Below are positions 12,579-25,010 of a stretch of 64,000 bases of DNA, in pieces (the first letter of the stretch is position 1; each line of letters opens with the position of its first letter). The stretch spans positions 53,216,986-53,280,985 of the forward strand of contig OW804097.1 in assembly GCA_942159475.1 (NCBI GenBank), written 5' to 3'. The position numbers were made by a program, and so were the translations under genes. The stretch comes from Sthenelais limicola (taxonomy: Eukaryota; Annelida; Polychaeta; Phyllodocida; Sigalionidae). The notes under the pieces were generated by a model. The model saw only the letters and a list, made by a program, of their open reading frames with translations, was not told where the DNA came from and did not search any database.

Positions 12579-13955
12579 CTATGAGAGAAATATAACAAGT
12601 ACGATCAAACCCAACATAACAAAATAACAGAACATTAATGAAGTAACATCACAAAATGTATTCCCAACCACAGATGTAAAAGTTTGTGACAGAAACAACG
12701 ACCAACATTTGCACCAGTGATTCATTTTACGTCCCATAAATGTCACGCACTGTTTTCCTTCAGGATGAATATATGTTCCAGATATGTGTGCCCCCTCGGA
12801 CCTTTTTGCCAGTTTTATAATCTGTACTTAACATTTTTGTCAATCAAAAAATGAATAACTACTTTTAGTTGTTTTTTGTATGGACTGATCTTTTTCAAGC
12901 TTGGATTTATTGCTTTTGTTTTAAACATTCATTGCTTCAACTTGAAGGAATCCAAGGAACCCTATGTATACTACGTTTTCAAAATTAATCACAGTTGCAG
13001 TGAACTTTGAAGTTGGTTGTTTTTACATCTGTGGAACAACTTCTATAAAAATGATTGGGACAAGACGTTTCTTAGTCCTAAACAATCGTGCTTATAAATA
13101 CCATTCCAAAATATAATACATGTTTATCACGAGAAATTAATACTAATAAAACAACATCATGATTAAATTATAACCTGTAATCATACATGATAATGATTCA
13201 ATGATTACTATCTATATTGCTGTCATCTGAGCATACCAACATACAAATGTCTCAATAATGATTTTTTTTCTTGCACAGTATAGGTTTAATGTAACATACA
13301 TATCATAACAAAAGTTTCACTTATCATGAATTATACACGACTGTCAATATGTTGTATTGTTAGTTAAAGTGTCTGTACATTGATGCAATATGTCCAGAGT
13401 GGGTTGCACGACAATTAGAGATGCATTCCCTTACAGCAAAAGGGAAAATTGGAACTCCAATAAATCAACAAGTGATCACATTTGACAACGCCTATTTACA
13501 GATCAGAGAGGGACAGAAGCTCGTGAGGTGATGGAGAGATATCAGCCACTATAAAGAGATTACACACAGAACAGAGTGTTATCTATAAAAAGAGTAGAAG
13601 CAGCTATTAGTCTTGGCCTCGAAACATTATTATTAGTTTATAAATATTCATGATGAACAGCAATCTTAAAAGGGGGAATCATTTTGACATTTCTTTAAAT
13701 ATTCCTACTCTGTAAATGTTGTCAGAATAAAAATTGAATATATATATTATGTAAACATATTACACCAGGGAGCTCCCGGTATATATAAAGATATATAGAT
13801 AGCTCCCAGCCGCCTCCCCGATTACACCACTACCTTTTTGAAAGAACACAGCCGTGTTAAACCTTTTAAGTTCTAGTGAGACTATAGCCTAAATTTCATC
13901 ATTTCTTTTTAAGTAAGTGCAGCGAGGGCAACCTTAAAACATTGATTGAATAGAC

Positions 13956-13991
13956 CAGAGCTATACATACACATGTATATGTATAGCTCTG
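13956..13991. repeat. 36 bp palindrome, copy 1
   Basis: Arms CAGAGCTATACATACACA and TGTATATGTATAGCTCTG pair with one mismatch and no loop. The palindrome is flanked by the direct repeat GAATAGACC on both sides (13948-13956 and 13991-13999, overlapping the palindrome ends by one base each). It is related in sequence to 18792-18825. Confidence 0.8.
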
Positions 13992-15029
13992 AATAGACCG
14001 ATACCAAACCCTTTAACCTACCTCCCTCACCACACATGGAGAATGAACATATGGCAGCCTACGACAAGAACATCCCCTTGTGGGTGCTGCCACCTGTACA
14101 TAAACAGTGCAACTACCAATATGACAACAAAAACACTGGAATAATTTCTCTCTCCTCTCCTTGAGTGCACCCGCAATGTGCAACACATCATGTGCCTTAT
14201 TTTGTGAAATGAAACACCAGTTGACTGTGTATCTATTGTTTGATGTTCTCTTTCAATGCAATTGATGCAGTTTGAAGAGGGGAAAGGCCTTTGCATCGTA
14301 CACAGTTATTATAACATTACATTTATAAAGACAGTCCTTTATCCTTAAAATTCTCATATTAAAACTGTACACAGGTAAATCTGACAGTCATGTGACGAAT
14401 GCCTTCACGGGGATTCAATCGCTTATAAGGTGAGTCGTGGTAAAACATCTGTAGTGGCTATAGGGTTTAGGACAGACGTATGTATAATTGGGAAACTTAG
14501 GACAGCGCAAATAATATATCACTTTTAATATCAATAATATGAATATAAACTAATGTGTACGATCATGGGGATATTATTCGAATAAAATAATTAGCTTTCG
14601 TAGCTTTTTGGCTCAAATAGAAAAAGATATATCTATAGACACTCGGGTTATTCATAGAAATAAAAAGGATTTTGTTTAGCGTTGGATATACGTGTATAAA
14701 CATCACGAACAGTAGTCATGTGGGGATGTTCAACTAACCATTCTTAGATGCGAGATTGCTCAAAACAATAGACAACAAACAAATACGACAGACAGTGGTA
14801 CATAGTTTGTTAAGTCGAAATACACAACACATATAACAGTATAGCTATAGGAAAAGTCATAAATGAGCCTTCATAAAAAAATAGATTAACAGCAATCGTT
14901 AACAGGGACTTGAATGACAATAAGCACTAAATGTATATCCCAGTTTCACGAAAATATAAATATACGAATAGATCAGGCGGCTCTTGATACCAAACCTAAA
15001 CAGGAATTTCAATATCAGATTTAGGGTTA

Positions 15030-15345
15030 CCACAGAAAACTAAAAGTAAAATTCCCTGATGTTTCCATGATTTTTCCCTGATGTGTTAGTATTTTTCCCT
15101 GATTCAAAACAAATATAAAGGGTGCCAGGTCTGAATGCTAAGGAAACTTTTCCGATATTTTGTTTTAAAGAAATTAATTAACCAGGGGATGCCGTGTGGC
15201 ATATTTATTCCGATTTTCCATTTTTCTTTACAAATGTGAATTTCACAGAACAAGATTCTGTTGAATTTTCAATTTCCCTGATTTTTCCCTGCAGGGAATT
15301 TTTTGGAAGCATTTTCCCTGTTTTCCAGGCTTTCCCTGTCCAGTG
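15030..15345. repeat. TTTCCCTGA-rich repeat
   Basis: At least eight copies of TTCCCTG(A), several as TTTTTCCCTGAT, in two clusters (about 15050-15105 and 15275-15340) around an AT-rich centre. Probably the two ends of an old interspersed element; there is no coding frame. Confidence 0.5.
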
Positions 15346-17729
15346 GTTTGTCAGACAAATGTCCTATAACTTAAACTGGAAATGGTATCTTAGGGAAGTT
15401 GAATAAGATGATGAATAAACTGTCCCTTTAATACACAGAAATGAAAAATAATACATTTCTGATGAGCTAATTCATCTCCGCCTAATTCAATAAGATATGT
15501 TGATGATGAAAATAGTAGTACCATGCAGGGGAATGTATAAGAGGCATCACGGTTCATGAGGGTTAAGGAGAGCTGTTTCTTGGGAACGAGAGAGTGGGGG
15601 ATGCTTCAATTCATTGACTCAAGGCTTGATCAAGTTGAAGGGTTCTGTTAGCCCCCGGGCAAGCCCTGACCCAGAAGTGCAGTGGAACTATAGAGTTTCT
15701 TCATACAAGTAACCAGAATTATTTGTTATCGAGAGAATCCTTTACTTTTCCACTATTTTAAGCCAAACTTTAAAGGAATGAGTTTCGTGATTTACAAGAA
15801 TCTACAATAATGTCTTTTTTTTTAAATAACAAATCTTACTGGATTTCTGTCTATCGTAGGAACAGAAATATAATCCGAGAAAAGTTTTGAAATGTCGAAT
15901 TCCCATTCAACAATTAATGCTTGCATACAGACCTATGAGCAATTAGCAGGTGTGAAAAAGACCAGAACTAAAACCAGAAATCAATTTCTGTACCTCTTCT
16001 CAGAATTCTTAAGGAAAGTTTCTCCATTTTAATTAAGAACCAGTTTGAGAGAATAATTTCCAAATGTGGAGTTTCATTACAATGTAAATATTTCCCCCCA
16101 TTTTTAGCTCGTACGAAATAATAATTTCTTTCCATTTATAGAGCCACAATGTTGGTAAGTATGTCCCCATTTTTAGATCACTTTGTAGTGAGAAGGTATG
16201 TAGCTTTAATGAAGCACGACCAGTTAGGTGGAAAGAATGGCAGCGATTGACATGAAGTGTGGGAGAAGAGCCAAAATGGACCGCCACCATGTCCCCAGTA
16301 ATGGGAAAGAACAACAATAGTTCCCACACAAGTGTCATCCGCACACATTAATCAGGTTAGCTAACAACCCATACATCATCTATCCCACATGTAAGCACAT
16401 AACCGCATTACAATGAGGGCTCTGGTTTATTACTATTGAGTTCCCAGCAAAATCGACCAACAATTATGTTTTCATCAGTACCAGCACAACAAAATGGACT
16501 AATCCTAATAAGTAAAATTTCCTAAAAGACCTGGGAAACCCTTTTCAGAACCATGTATCCATTTTGAGTATAGTCTCAAATAAAGGATTCATTCATTCAA
16601 AAGGCTCTTTTTATAGTATGTGAGTTTTCTACAGAAATTATTTTTTAGAATTTTGCCATTTCATCCAGGCAATCCGGTATGAAGGATATGTACACCTCTT
16701 ACATACGATTTGTAAAATCTTATATTTAAATTATTTTTCTAGTCAAGATTATCTCATTTATCCCAAAATGTCCAGTTATAGAGACTATTTCCTGCGGTTA
16801 TTCAGATGAAAGAGAAATATGGCTAAAAAGCTAACTAAAACTGCTAACAGAAGGAAACTAGACAAAAACTACGATCAATTAGAAAAAATGTTTTAATCTA
16901 ATTGAAAAACAGACACATGTGAAACTTTAAATTAATACATATTTTTCTAATGGGCTAAACAATTATAGCTGACTCAATATATTGGGGGTACATGGGGTGG
17001 AGAGTTAATAAGAAGGTGAGGCATATGATATTTCGTTTACAAACATATTGGACGTCTTCCAGTCATTTTTAATTAGTAATATACATTTATCCTAGTTAGC
17101 AGTGGCTTCCCTTGGCTTCTTGTATTAGCGGTGGCCATAACTTCTAATATATATAGATTGGTGGGACGAAATGATGACGTAGGGCAACGTAAATCCTGCT
17201 CCACATAAAACATACAATGAGCTGACATATGAATTAAAACAGGGGGAAGATGAGAGTGTCAAAGGGTAAGTGACTATGAGACAAGAGTATTTTCCATGAC
17301 AAGACCCCCTATACTGAGAAGATACATGTCTGTCTTATCCTTTCCCTGCTGCAATAGTGGGGGTGAGGCAGAACTTTTCAGTATAATATGCAGGCCCTTC
17401 GTATTGAGCTCTTTCAACCGAACCCACGAAGAGCTATTTAATTATGGCGCACTAAGCCTCCTTAAATCTTTACCCATAGGGTACTATTTCCGATGGCACT
17501 TTTCAAATATATATAAAAACTGAATTATGGGAAACATATCAATAAAAGGCATGATTAAATGTTATGTACTTGCTCTACAAGTCACAAAGAACATTTTGCA
17601 AGAGAGATGTTTTGCCGAATGAAAATTGCTAACTGAATAACTATTAGATTCTGGGTTCAAATCGAAAAATCTCAAAGATAAACAAGACTTCCTTTATTTC
17701 TCCCAGAGTGGCCCATCATTTATTGAAGG

Positions 17730-18260
17730 ATTAGGGTTAGGACTTACCGGGGTCCTGTATTCCACAAAACAACCCAAAGTACATATTTCCTGCATTGGTT
17801 AATATTAGCCAATGGGGTTGCATGGATTTCGATCACCGGGACTTCTCACCCTATATATAGGTACTCCTCCATTCACTAACCCTCATTCTTCTTTTCGCTC
17901 CCACCCTCCACATTCCCTCTTTCTTAATATTTCAACTTTATATATCTCAGGTGTCCTCATCTACCAATCGCGCGACCCCTCATGGAAGCAGCCTAAACCA
18001 TACATCTGCTCCAAACCTTAAATGCTACCTCATGTTATCAATGATACTGCTTGTTCATCGCTGATATTTTAATTATCAATTTACAAATCTCTTATTTATT
18101 CAACTCAGATCAATTCAACAAATACATTGATCTTTTATCAATTTCATCAAACTTAAAGTTTATTTATCAATCATGTACTTATACAATTCACTCATCATAT
18201 TTTAATAAATATTATAAATAAACTTTCATTTCTCCAACCCGGTGTCCGTGTTAAGTCTAT
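17730..18260 (+). promoter_or_regulatory. Promoter/LTR-like block
   Basis: In plus orientation it has a CCAAT box (AGCCAATGG, about 17808), then CTATATATAG about 40 bp later, a C/T-rich leader, several AATAAA-type signals (about 18205-18225) and a short GC-richer end (CCCGGTGTCCGTG). This order resembles a solo LTR (U3-TATA-R-polyA-U5). I could not define TG...CA ends or a target duplication, so a host promoter or chance remains possible. Confidence 0.3.
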
Positions 18261-18791
18261 GTATTCAAAAAAGAGAGGTGAATTGACTTCCATGTAATAG
18301 CTATACCACCTGGAGCATATAACAAACGAGCTATAAGCGCCGAACTAGAGATACAGCCAGGTAAAATATGGTTACAAATAGAAACCCAATACTGGACAAC
18401 TTTGTCAGTAATAACCAAGTGTTGACACTGGATTCAACCAGAGATATGAGGAGAGGAATATTTTGAAATACCTCCTCATGAAAACTTCATTGTGTGAAGC
18501 GGTAAGATAAAGCGATAAGATCATTCAACGTCTAGCGACTACCCAACAGAATAACATCTCATAAATGATCAAATCCAATGTATGTTTATAATTCAAACAG
18601 GTGGGGATACCTCTTAGTCTCATCATATAGACATAACCTGCATAGTAAAACATATTTTAGACATTTCAACTAGGGTAATGATATCATAGGTGACTCATCA
18701 AGGAAAAGAAATGGTTTTATATAAATGCCCACTCCACTAACCTATTGATGTAATTTCCATAATGTCCTTAATGATCCACTATAACTCAAGT

Positions 18792-18825
18792 CAGAACTAT
18801 ACATAAAATTGTATGTATAACTCTG
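18792..18825. repeat. 34 bp palindrome, copy 2
   Basis: Arms CAGAACTATACATA and TGTATGTATAACTCTG around a short centre. It shares the CAGA-CTATACATA design with the palindrome at 13956-13991. It is flanked by the direct repeat TCAAG (18786-18790 and 18827-18831). Confidence 0.7.
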
Positions 18826-19152
18826 GTCAAGTGTAGGAGGCAATAAAATGAATTTATTGAAATTTGTGGGTTTTTAAAAATAAATATTAACTAAGAACCC
18901 ACGGACATTAAATTAATAGCATGCTTGGCGCATAACGATGCACAGGTTACATAAAGTCATATGATGATGATGCAGAAAACCATTTTTGGCAAAGGTTATC
19001 GATATATATTTGGTAAAAGATATACCAAACGCCATGATCTCTGACATGAACTACTCAATTTCGTCTCCTCTGCGAACACTAACATGCACGGGAAAGTAGT
19101 AAAAACTAGTTTATACATAGCCCCATGCCAAACCATTAGACCCCTTCCATAG

Positions 19153-19340
19153 AGCCAATTTTCGAAGGCAGTCTAGGCTCATAGCCTCTCAGATCAGATA
19201 ACAATTGTATGTTAGTGATTGGACGCCTACTGTGCTAATGGATTTCCTGCCCCTGGGGTAGGCGTCTTAATGGGATCATAATGCCATTTTGCGGTTTGAA
19301 GCGAAAGGCCTTCCCTCAGTTTGGAGGGACTCTCTCCACT
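19153..19340 (+). repeat. Dispersed repeat R1, copy 2
   Basis: Same block order as 4187-4346, including CAGTCTA, CAGAT(C)AGATAA, the inverted pair GACGCCTAC/GTAGGCGTC (about 19222-19230 and 19258-19266), CATTTTGCGGTTT and TTGGAGGGACTCTCT. The hairpin is kept although the loop differs, which suggests pairing matters or mattered. Confidence 0.7.
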
Positions 19341-19678
19341 CTGAGCCTAGACAGAACGGGGGCAGCCGGCTGACGGATAGCAAAAAACTCAAAAGGCCTG
19401 CAATCTTGACGGGAGGCACTCAGCTGACGGCCAACAGTCAGCTAGCTTCATCTCTCATGCATCTCCAGTACACTGACTGCCATCTGTTTCCCATATTCAT
19501 TCTGTGTACACATAATCTATTCTAAATATACACGTATTAATCTTAATGAATTTCAATTAACATTTCAAAATTTCATTTACTATCGCATCATGTTGTGTGT
19601 TGTGTGATGTATTTATTTATCAATGATTCTAAAAGAGCTGTCAATATAATGATTGTAATGACCCCCAAAAACTGTCTT

Positions 19679-19748
19679 CCTCGACTGGGAATCGAACCAC
19701 AGATCTCCCGCTATGCGCACGGTTATGCTAACCACTACACCACTGAGG
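19679..19748 (-). repeat. tRNA-like segment in the downstream (3') repeat
   Basis: On the minus strand it has a perfect A box TGGTGTAGTGG (19732-19742) and a perfect B box GGTTCGATTCC (19688-19698). The segment GCGGGAGATC between them resembles eukaryotic tRNA-Asp. The ends CCTC and GAGG can pair. The T stem is poorly paired, so this is a tRNA-derived promoter rather than a working tRNA gene. Confidence 0.75.
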
Positions 19749-19871
19749 TTGACTGATTCTGGAAGGCCACCACTGTAACTAGGGTGCTACATTACCCCCT
19801 ACCCTTTCTGCATGAAATTCATATGATTTCCTGCCCAGGGCGCGAAGGACACGTTCCTGAATGAGACCGGA

Positions 19872-19884
19872 CACAGCACCAAAT
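19872..19884 (-). other. Primer-binding-site-like sequence of the TRIM-like element
   Basis: On the minus strand, directly after the terminal CA of the upstream repeat, the sequence is ATTTGGTGCTGTGT. It matches the tRNA-His-type PBS of the gypsy element at 59226-59237 in 10 of 12 positions. Confidence 0.5.
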
Positions 19885-19909
19885 TGTAATGACCCCGAAA
19901 AACTGTCTT

Positions 19910-19979
19910 TCTCAACCAGGAATCGAACCACAGATCTCCCGCTATGCACGCGATTATGCTAACCACTACACCACTGAGG
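19910..19979 (-). repeat. tRNA-like segment in the upstream (5') repeat
   Basis: The same A box (19963-19973) and B box (19919-19929) are intact although nine other positions differ between the two terminal repeats. The anticodon-like arm here is better paired, with a seven-base loop GTGCATA. Confidence 0.75.
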
Positions 19980-20374
19980 TTGACTGATTCTGGAAGACCA
20001 CCACTGTAACCAGATTCCTCACTCTAGGGTGCTACATATACATATTGACAATTAGATCTGATCATTATACATATTGATAGCTCTGATTCAAATTAATATA
20101 ATCATTCAAACATGATAATCACATTAATATGAATTTAGAAGCACATGGACACAATATTGCACTCATGTGCTTTGGTAAATAGGAATGCATATCTCTATAG
20201 CCATGTAATCAAATGCTCGTGTTTAAAATTCCCTCAATAAAATAACGTCTTGTTTATGTTTCGCTGAGTGTAGGTACTCTGCTGGCTTCTGACGCAGAAA
20301 CAAGTTTTTACTGACGTGTACATCGTACCAGACTTGCATCTTACATCGCTAACTGCCTGAAACATTTAGGCCAA

Positions 20375-20640
20375 TAGGAAAACTGCTGTTTCTTATGACA
20401 GACCCCATAAAAAAAAGGAAATTCCTATTATGAATGGCAAAATTGGTACCATCACCCATATAACATTAGCAATGAAACAAATGTTTTCTCAGAGAACAAT
20501 TAAAACCTAAATATTTGATATTTTTAAAATATATCCTGCGAAGAGAATTCATATCATAAATGTCAAAATGTGTATCATCACCCAGGCAAACATTGGAAAT
20601 GTATTAAGTATTTTGTCAGAGTAGAACACCTTAATATTCA
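20375..20640. repeat. Old tandem duplication
   Basis: Two roughly 130 bp segments share AATTC-TAT-ATGAATG-CAAAAT, ATCACCCA, ACATT and TTTTCTCAGAG/TTTTGTCAGAG blocks at about 70% identity. Confidence 0.45.
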
Positions 20641-23600
20641 ATTCACCAGCCGCATGATAAAATATTTAGGGAATTTGCGAATGGACAACATAAAAATCAA
20701 TATTTGTGCGACCAGTGATGCAGATCTAATTATAGACACGTCTTGAATATTATAGATCTGACTAAAATAATCAATCTGTAATTAATAATTTGTAATTTAT
20801 CGTCTCTATCCTCTCGCAAGGGGTACAAACATGAATGAAGACATATTTTCTTAACAATCAGATAAGGTATTATTTGCAGCACAGAAATCAATTGTCACGG
20901 TCGTCATTCGTTTAACTTCACCGTATATCCACATAATTAATATTGCTTGTAATGCGATATAATTTCCTTATATGCGCTGTAATATAAACTTCCTTGATAT
21001 CGTGGTTTTCACAGTAGGGGGCTTGCATTTAACACAAGTGTGTTTGAAGTGAATCATATAAAGTAATCCAGATCTAGAATCTAATACTACTACAAACGTT
21101 AGGGTAGTTCAAAGGCTTCATGGGAAAAAGAGGCATTACTGTACATACAAGTTTGATGATGGTATTCGGGTTTTTTTCAACAATCAACAAGAATATGTTT
21201 TGTATAGTGCGTGGTACTTAAGGCCATGGACAGTAGATTTAAATAATAAGGACAGAAGAAATTCTGTTGGCCTCCCTGTGAAGAGTAGCTAATAAACTCC
21301 AGTAGGGATGTGTAGGTGGAGCAATGGGAGGGGAGGGGTGTGTGTCTGGGAAAGTCTGTATCAGCATAGAAGTCTGGGTACATGCTTCATTACAGCAATT
21401 ACCCCTGAGTCCCTATACCTGTCCACTAACTCCCACACTCTAACCTCCGTCTCCGTAGGATGCATAAAGAACCAGCAAATTGGCAATGTTATAACTGGCG
21501 TTTAAACCAGAATGTTATTTTTTATATTATAATGATAGAAGCATCTGTAAACCTCCCAGCAAATTGGCAATGCTATGGCTGGCTTTTGACAATAGGATTT
21601 CATGTTTTGAAATATGTTCCTGATTCTGTTCAGTAAATTTTACACAGGCTAAACATGGTGCATGGTGCCGTCAACAAAATATGTACAATCAGACGAGTTA
21701 CAGATTATTACTTTTTCAGTTTGAAGGGGAAGGCGGTAGATAGTTTCAGAATTTACTTAATTATCTATTATTGTCCTCCGTGAAAAAGTCAAATTGAGGT
21801 CTTGACATTTGATTTCCTCTTCGTACCAAAGATCGGCGGTTCTCCACTTGTGATAAGTCAGGATTGATATTAATAAAAGCTACATATATATGGTCCCAAC
21901 AGAGAGGGAAGGAGAACGATATGAACAGGAGTTGTAGTTTAAAGTTTGTTTATTAATTTCTAAGATGAGGACTCCAGCAGCATTTCACAGCATTACCTAA
22001 CAATGTGTACGGTCAAAAACGAAGCATTGTATAATTATGATGTGAAATATTTTTAAATAAAAAGTTTTGAAACGGTTCAATGATATTATTCAAATGAATT
22101 TCGAACTTCTGTTTGATACTTAAACAGCACATGAGTGATACAACCAGTTTGTAGTCTTTCCACCCAACCTGTACCAATTGTGTATTATTTTTAAACATTA
22201 TTATTGGCATGTGAACTACCAAATGTACAGATTTTGGTAGTCTCACCATTTTTATCGTAAGTACAAGAATGACAGTATTTGAACGTGCCAACTAGAAAGC
22301 ATTTAGCCCGTCAGCTTCTATTCAGCAAAACTGGGTAGTTCATATTCTGCAGTAAAATGCTAAAAAGCCAGCAATCGAGGAGGGTCTTTTTGCGGGGGGA
22401 AAGAACTCTCAAATATGCCAGGTGCCAAGTAATGAATGACAGGTTGCACTTCTGCTCCTTTGCCGAACCTCCAGCTCAGCGTCATGAGGTTGTTTTTATG
22501 CACACCTGGTAAAAACCTGGGTTTTAAGCATTCATTGGAGCCAAGCTTAGAAATAGATTGTTCTCTAACCGAATAGACTAGTCAGAAATAATCTCCACAC
22601 TATCACAGACCTCTACGGAGTACAGGGGTCATGGCAAAAATACTGAAGTATTTCTGGCAAAGGGGAACGAACTCCAACAGGCGCACCCAACCAAAAAATA
22701 AGTGACTTAAAATTTTAATTTGGGGAAGTTGCGAGGGAATTAAAACAACTGACTATGTGAAATGTTTTTGCGAGATTTTTTTTTGTTTAGATTTTAGGGT
22801 TTAGGGTAAAAGTGGTGGATTTGAGGGAATTAGACATTTTTTTGTAAATTTGTAAAATACTGATTACAGTATGAAGACTTTCCTCCCTGTGAGTAAATGT
22901 TTAAAATTGATACAGGGAAAAACTATTCTTTTCTTAAATCCTTTTTAAAAGTATAATAAGTTTGTGAATGGAAGTAGAATCGTATGAAAGAAAAATCGTA
23001 CATGGCATCTCAACATGCAATTGATACATACGTCCAGGACATTTTGCGTAGGTCTTCTACATGAACAATTGCACTTCCCGACTTTTTTTTTTAAATTATA
23101 CTTTTTATAATCACTTTTTCGAACGTGATTCTGAACCCAAGAAATTAATGGAAACTACAGTCCATACTCATTAATTTTTTCCCTACATACTTTTTTCTTT
23201 TACTGGAGGAAGGAATACATTGGGAAACAAGCTTTACGCCATTGGTGCTCTCTTAAACTTCTTGTAACTTCCCCTTAAAGATTTTTTGGGGCAAAGAGTT
23301 CCAGGTTAGAAAACTGGATGAACCAAAGAAGGTGCAAGTGAAGAGGTTGGAGCCCCCAAGTGCGCTTGACTCGCAAATCTGGAGTACTCGAGGCGGGCGG
23401 GTCACAATCTGCAAGTACTCAAGCGACAAGAGTCGCTCAACAAATCTGCCCTTAACTACCTCTGGCGACTATACTGCATCTCCGCAGACCTAACGGTGAA
23501 GCCAGGTATAGGTGTGTGAAGGGGTAGTCACATATTTGGTCTAAAAGTTTCATAATTGAATTTTACAGGAGGAATATACCAGCCGAGAACGAGCCTTTCT

Positions 23601-24310
23601 TATATTCTACATAGTGGTGTCTTGTCAGACAATAAAAGATTCTGAGAATTTATATCAGTAAAGGGAAATTTTCGTGAAGTGAGGTCCATTGTAGACTAGC
23701 ATCATATCCCTCAGCCTATCTCAAGCCAACCTTATAACACTGAGTGAATGGCCTGATGCCTCTGCCTTCATCTATTTACTATCAGTACATCCTTGGGGCA
23801 ACACATTGATCACTCATAAGGACACCGAGACGCAGTATACATCCTAAGTGCCTTCCTATAAAAAGAGTAGAATAACGTTTCACTTGGCCAAAACTCTGAG
23901 TAAATTTATAAACATGCATATCTTGTTGCAGTTTCGAAACTTGTATGGGTACCTTCCAAATTTGATGTAGACCAACCAACAAACGTCCTTGATCAATCTT
24001 GAACAAACATTTCTGCAAAACCCAGATATATTTTTCTCAAGTAGATACGGGCTATACAAATTGATCCAACTATGATCTACACCCTTATCATTCAGTAAGG
24101 GAACATTTTCTTACTTAATTAGATTTTGAGGCAGTGGAACAAACACAACAAACCTGAGGATAATTCCATAAAATATACAAAACACATAAATAGCCACTGG
24201 CAATGCCTCCCCTTCCTGCACTAGGTAGAATCAATATCCAGGTAGGTGAACTTCCACCTTGGAGGAGCAGACCCACAAATATTGGACAGGTCAATATTAT
24301 GATTTCTATA

Positions 24311-25010
24311 GCTTGGTACTATATAACGAAAACACGTTACATATATACATGCATTGCAACTAAAGCCTTATTTTTAAAGAATTATAGATATACCGTATAT
24401 GGGTCAGATTTTCTGAAAATGTACAATTGGCAGCTGTACATATTTAGTAAATTCTGCCAAATTGGGCGGCAATTTGGTTGATACTAGGTCAATTCGGGTA
24501 TATTTGGCATTGCATTGATTCTAGCAATCTGTTTGGTTAGGTTGAACTGTATTTTGAACTTTATTTTCGTCTGAAATTTGGGTTATTTGAGAGGATTGGT
24601 GAAGATGAATTGTACAGATGAATTGAAAATTTATAGGACGAGATTCGTCCACATAAGCACGATGCACGATGCTTTTATTATGTATTTCTATAATCATAGT
24701 ACCAGAATCACGGGTGGATTATCGATCGCGGGGATTTGTTTACATGCTCCGCGGAGAGCCAAAGCTCCGCGAAGCATAACAACAGAGCTATTTTTAGCCA
24801 ACTACACTTCATATAGGACACGTCCTATATGAATATTTTCATAGCACCCCACTTATAGCACATCTCATATAGAATGCGCGTATAATAAATGTTAAATTAG
24901 GTACTATTACATGTTTTATATCGCTTGGTCCTATATCGAAAACACACAGTATATTGAATTACAATTACAAATGACTTGTTTTCCAAAATTATAGCTAGAT
25001 ATACGTATAT
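24311..25010. repeat. Pair of diverged direct repeats enclosing two hairpins
   Basis: 24311-24400 and 24923-25010 share GCTTGGT-CTATAT, CGAAAACAC and a closing ATTATAG-AGATATA-CGTATAT block. Between them are a GC-rich hairpin (24744-24777, arms ATGCTCCGCGGA/TCCGCGAAGCAT, one mismatch) and a perfect palindrome (24808-24833, arms TTCATATAGGAC/GTCCTATATGAA). Confidence 0.5.

Larger units (their letters stand above)
19654..20036 (-). mobile_element. Miniature LTR-like (TRIM-like) element with tRNA-like terminal repeats
   Basis: Two direct repeats, 19654-19791 (138 bp) and 19885-20036 (152 bp), flank only 93 bp. They are about 93% identical apart from one 14 bp indel. Read on the minus strand, each starts TGTAGCACCC and ends GGTCATTACA, the TG...CA form of LTRs. 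Right after the upstream repeat comes ATT then TGGTGCTGTGTCC, a primer-binding-site-like sequence. Right before the downstream repeat comes GCAGAAAGGGTAGGGGGTA, a polypurine tract. There is no ORF. Each repeat contains a 70 nt tRNA-like segment. I found no matching target duplication. An alternative is a tandem SINE dimer, but that would not explain the PBS and PPT at the correct junctions. Confidence 0.65.

Noticed and set aside
19679..19979. Two functional tRNA genes
   Set aside because: A and B boxes are perfect, but acceptor and T stems are mismatched and both copies sit in LTR-like direct repeats.
23330..23520. GC-richer plus-strand frame near RLEPPSALDSQIWSTR
   Set aside because: About 60 codons, no start, no recognised homology and no splice sites; too weak to annotate.
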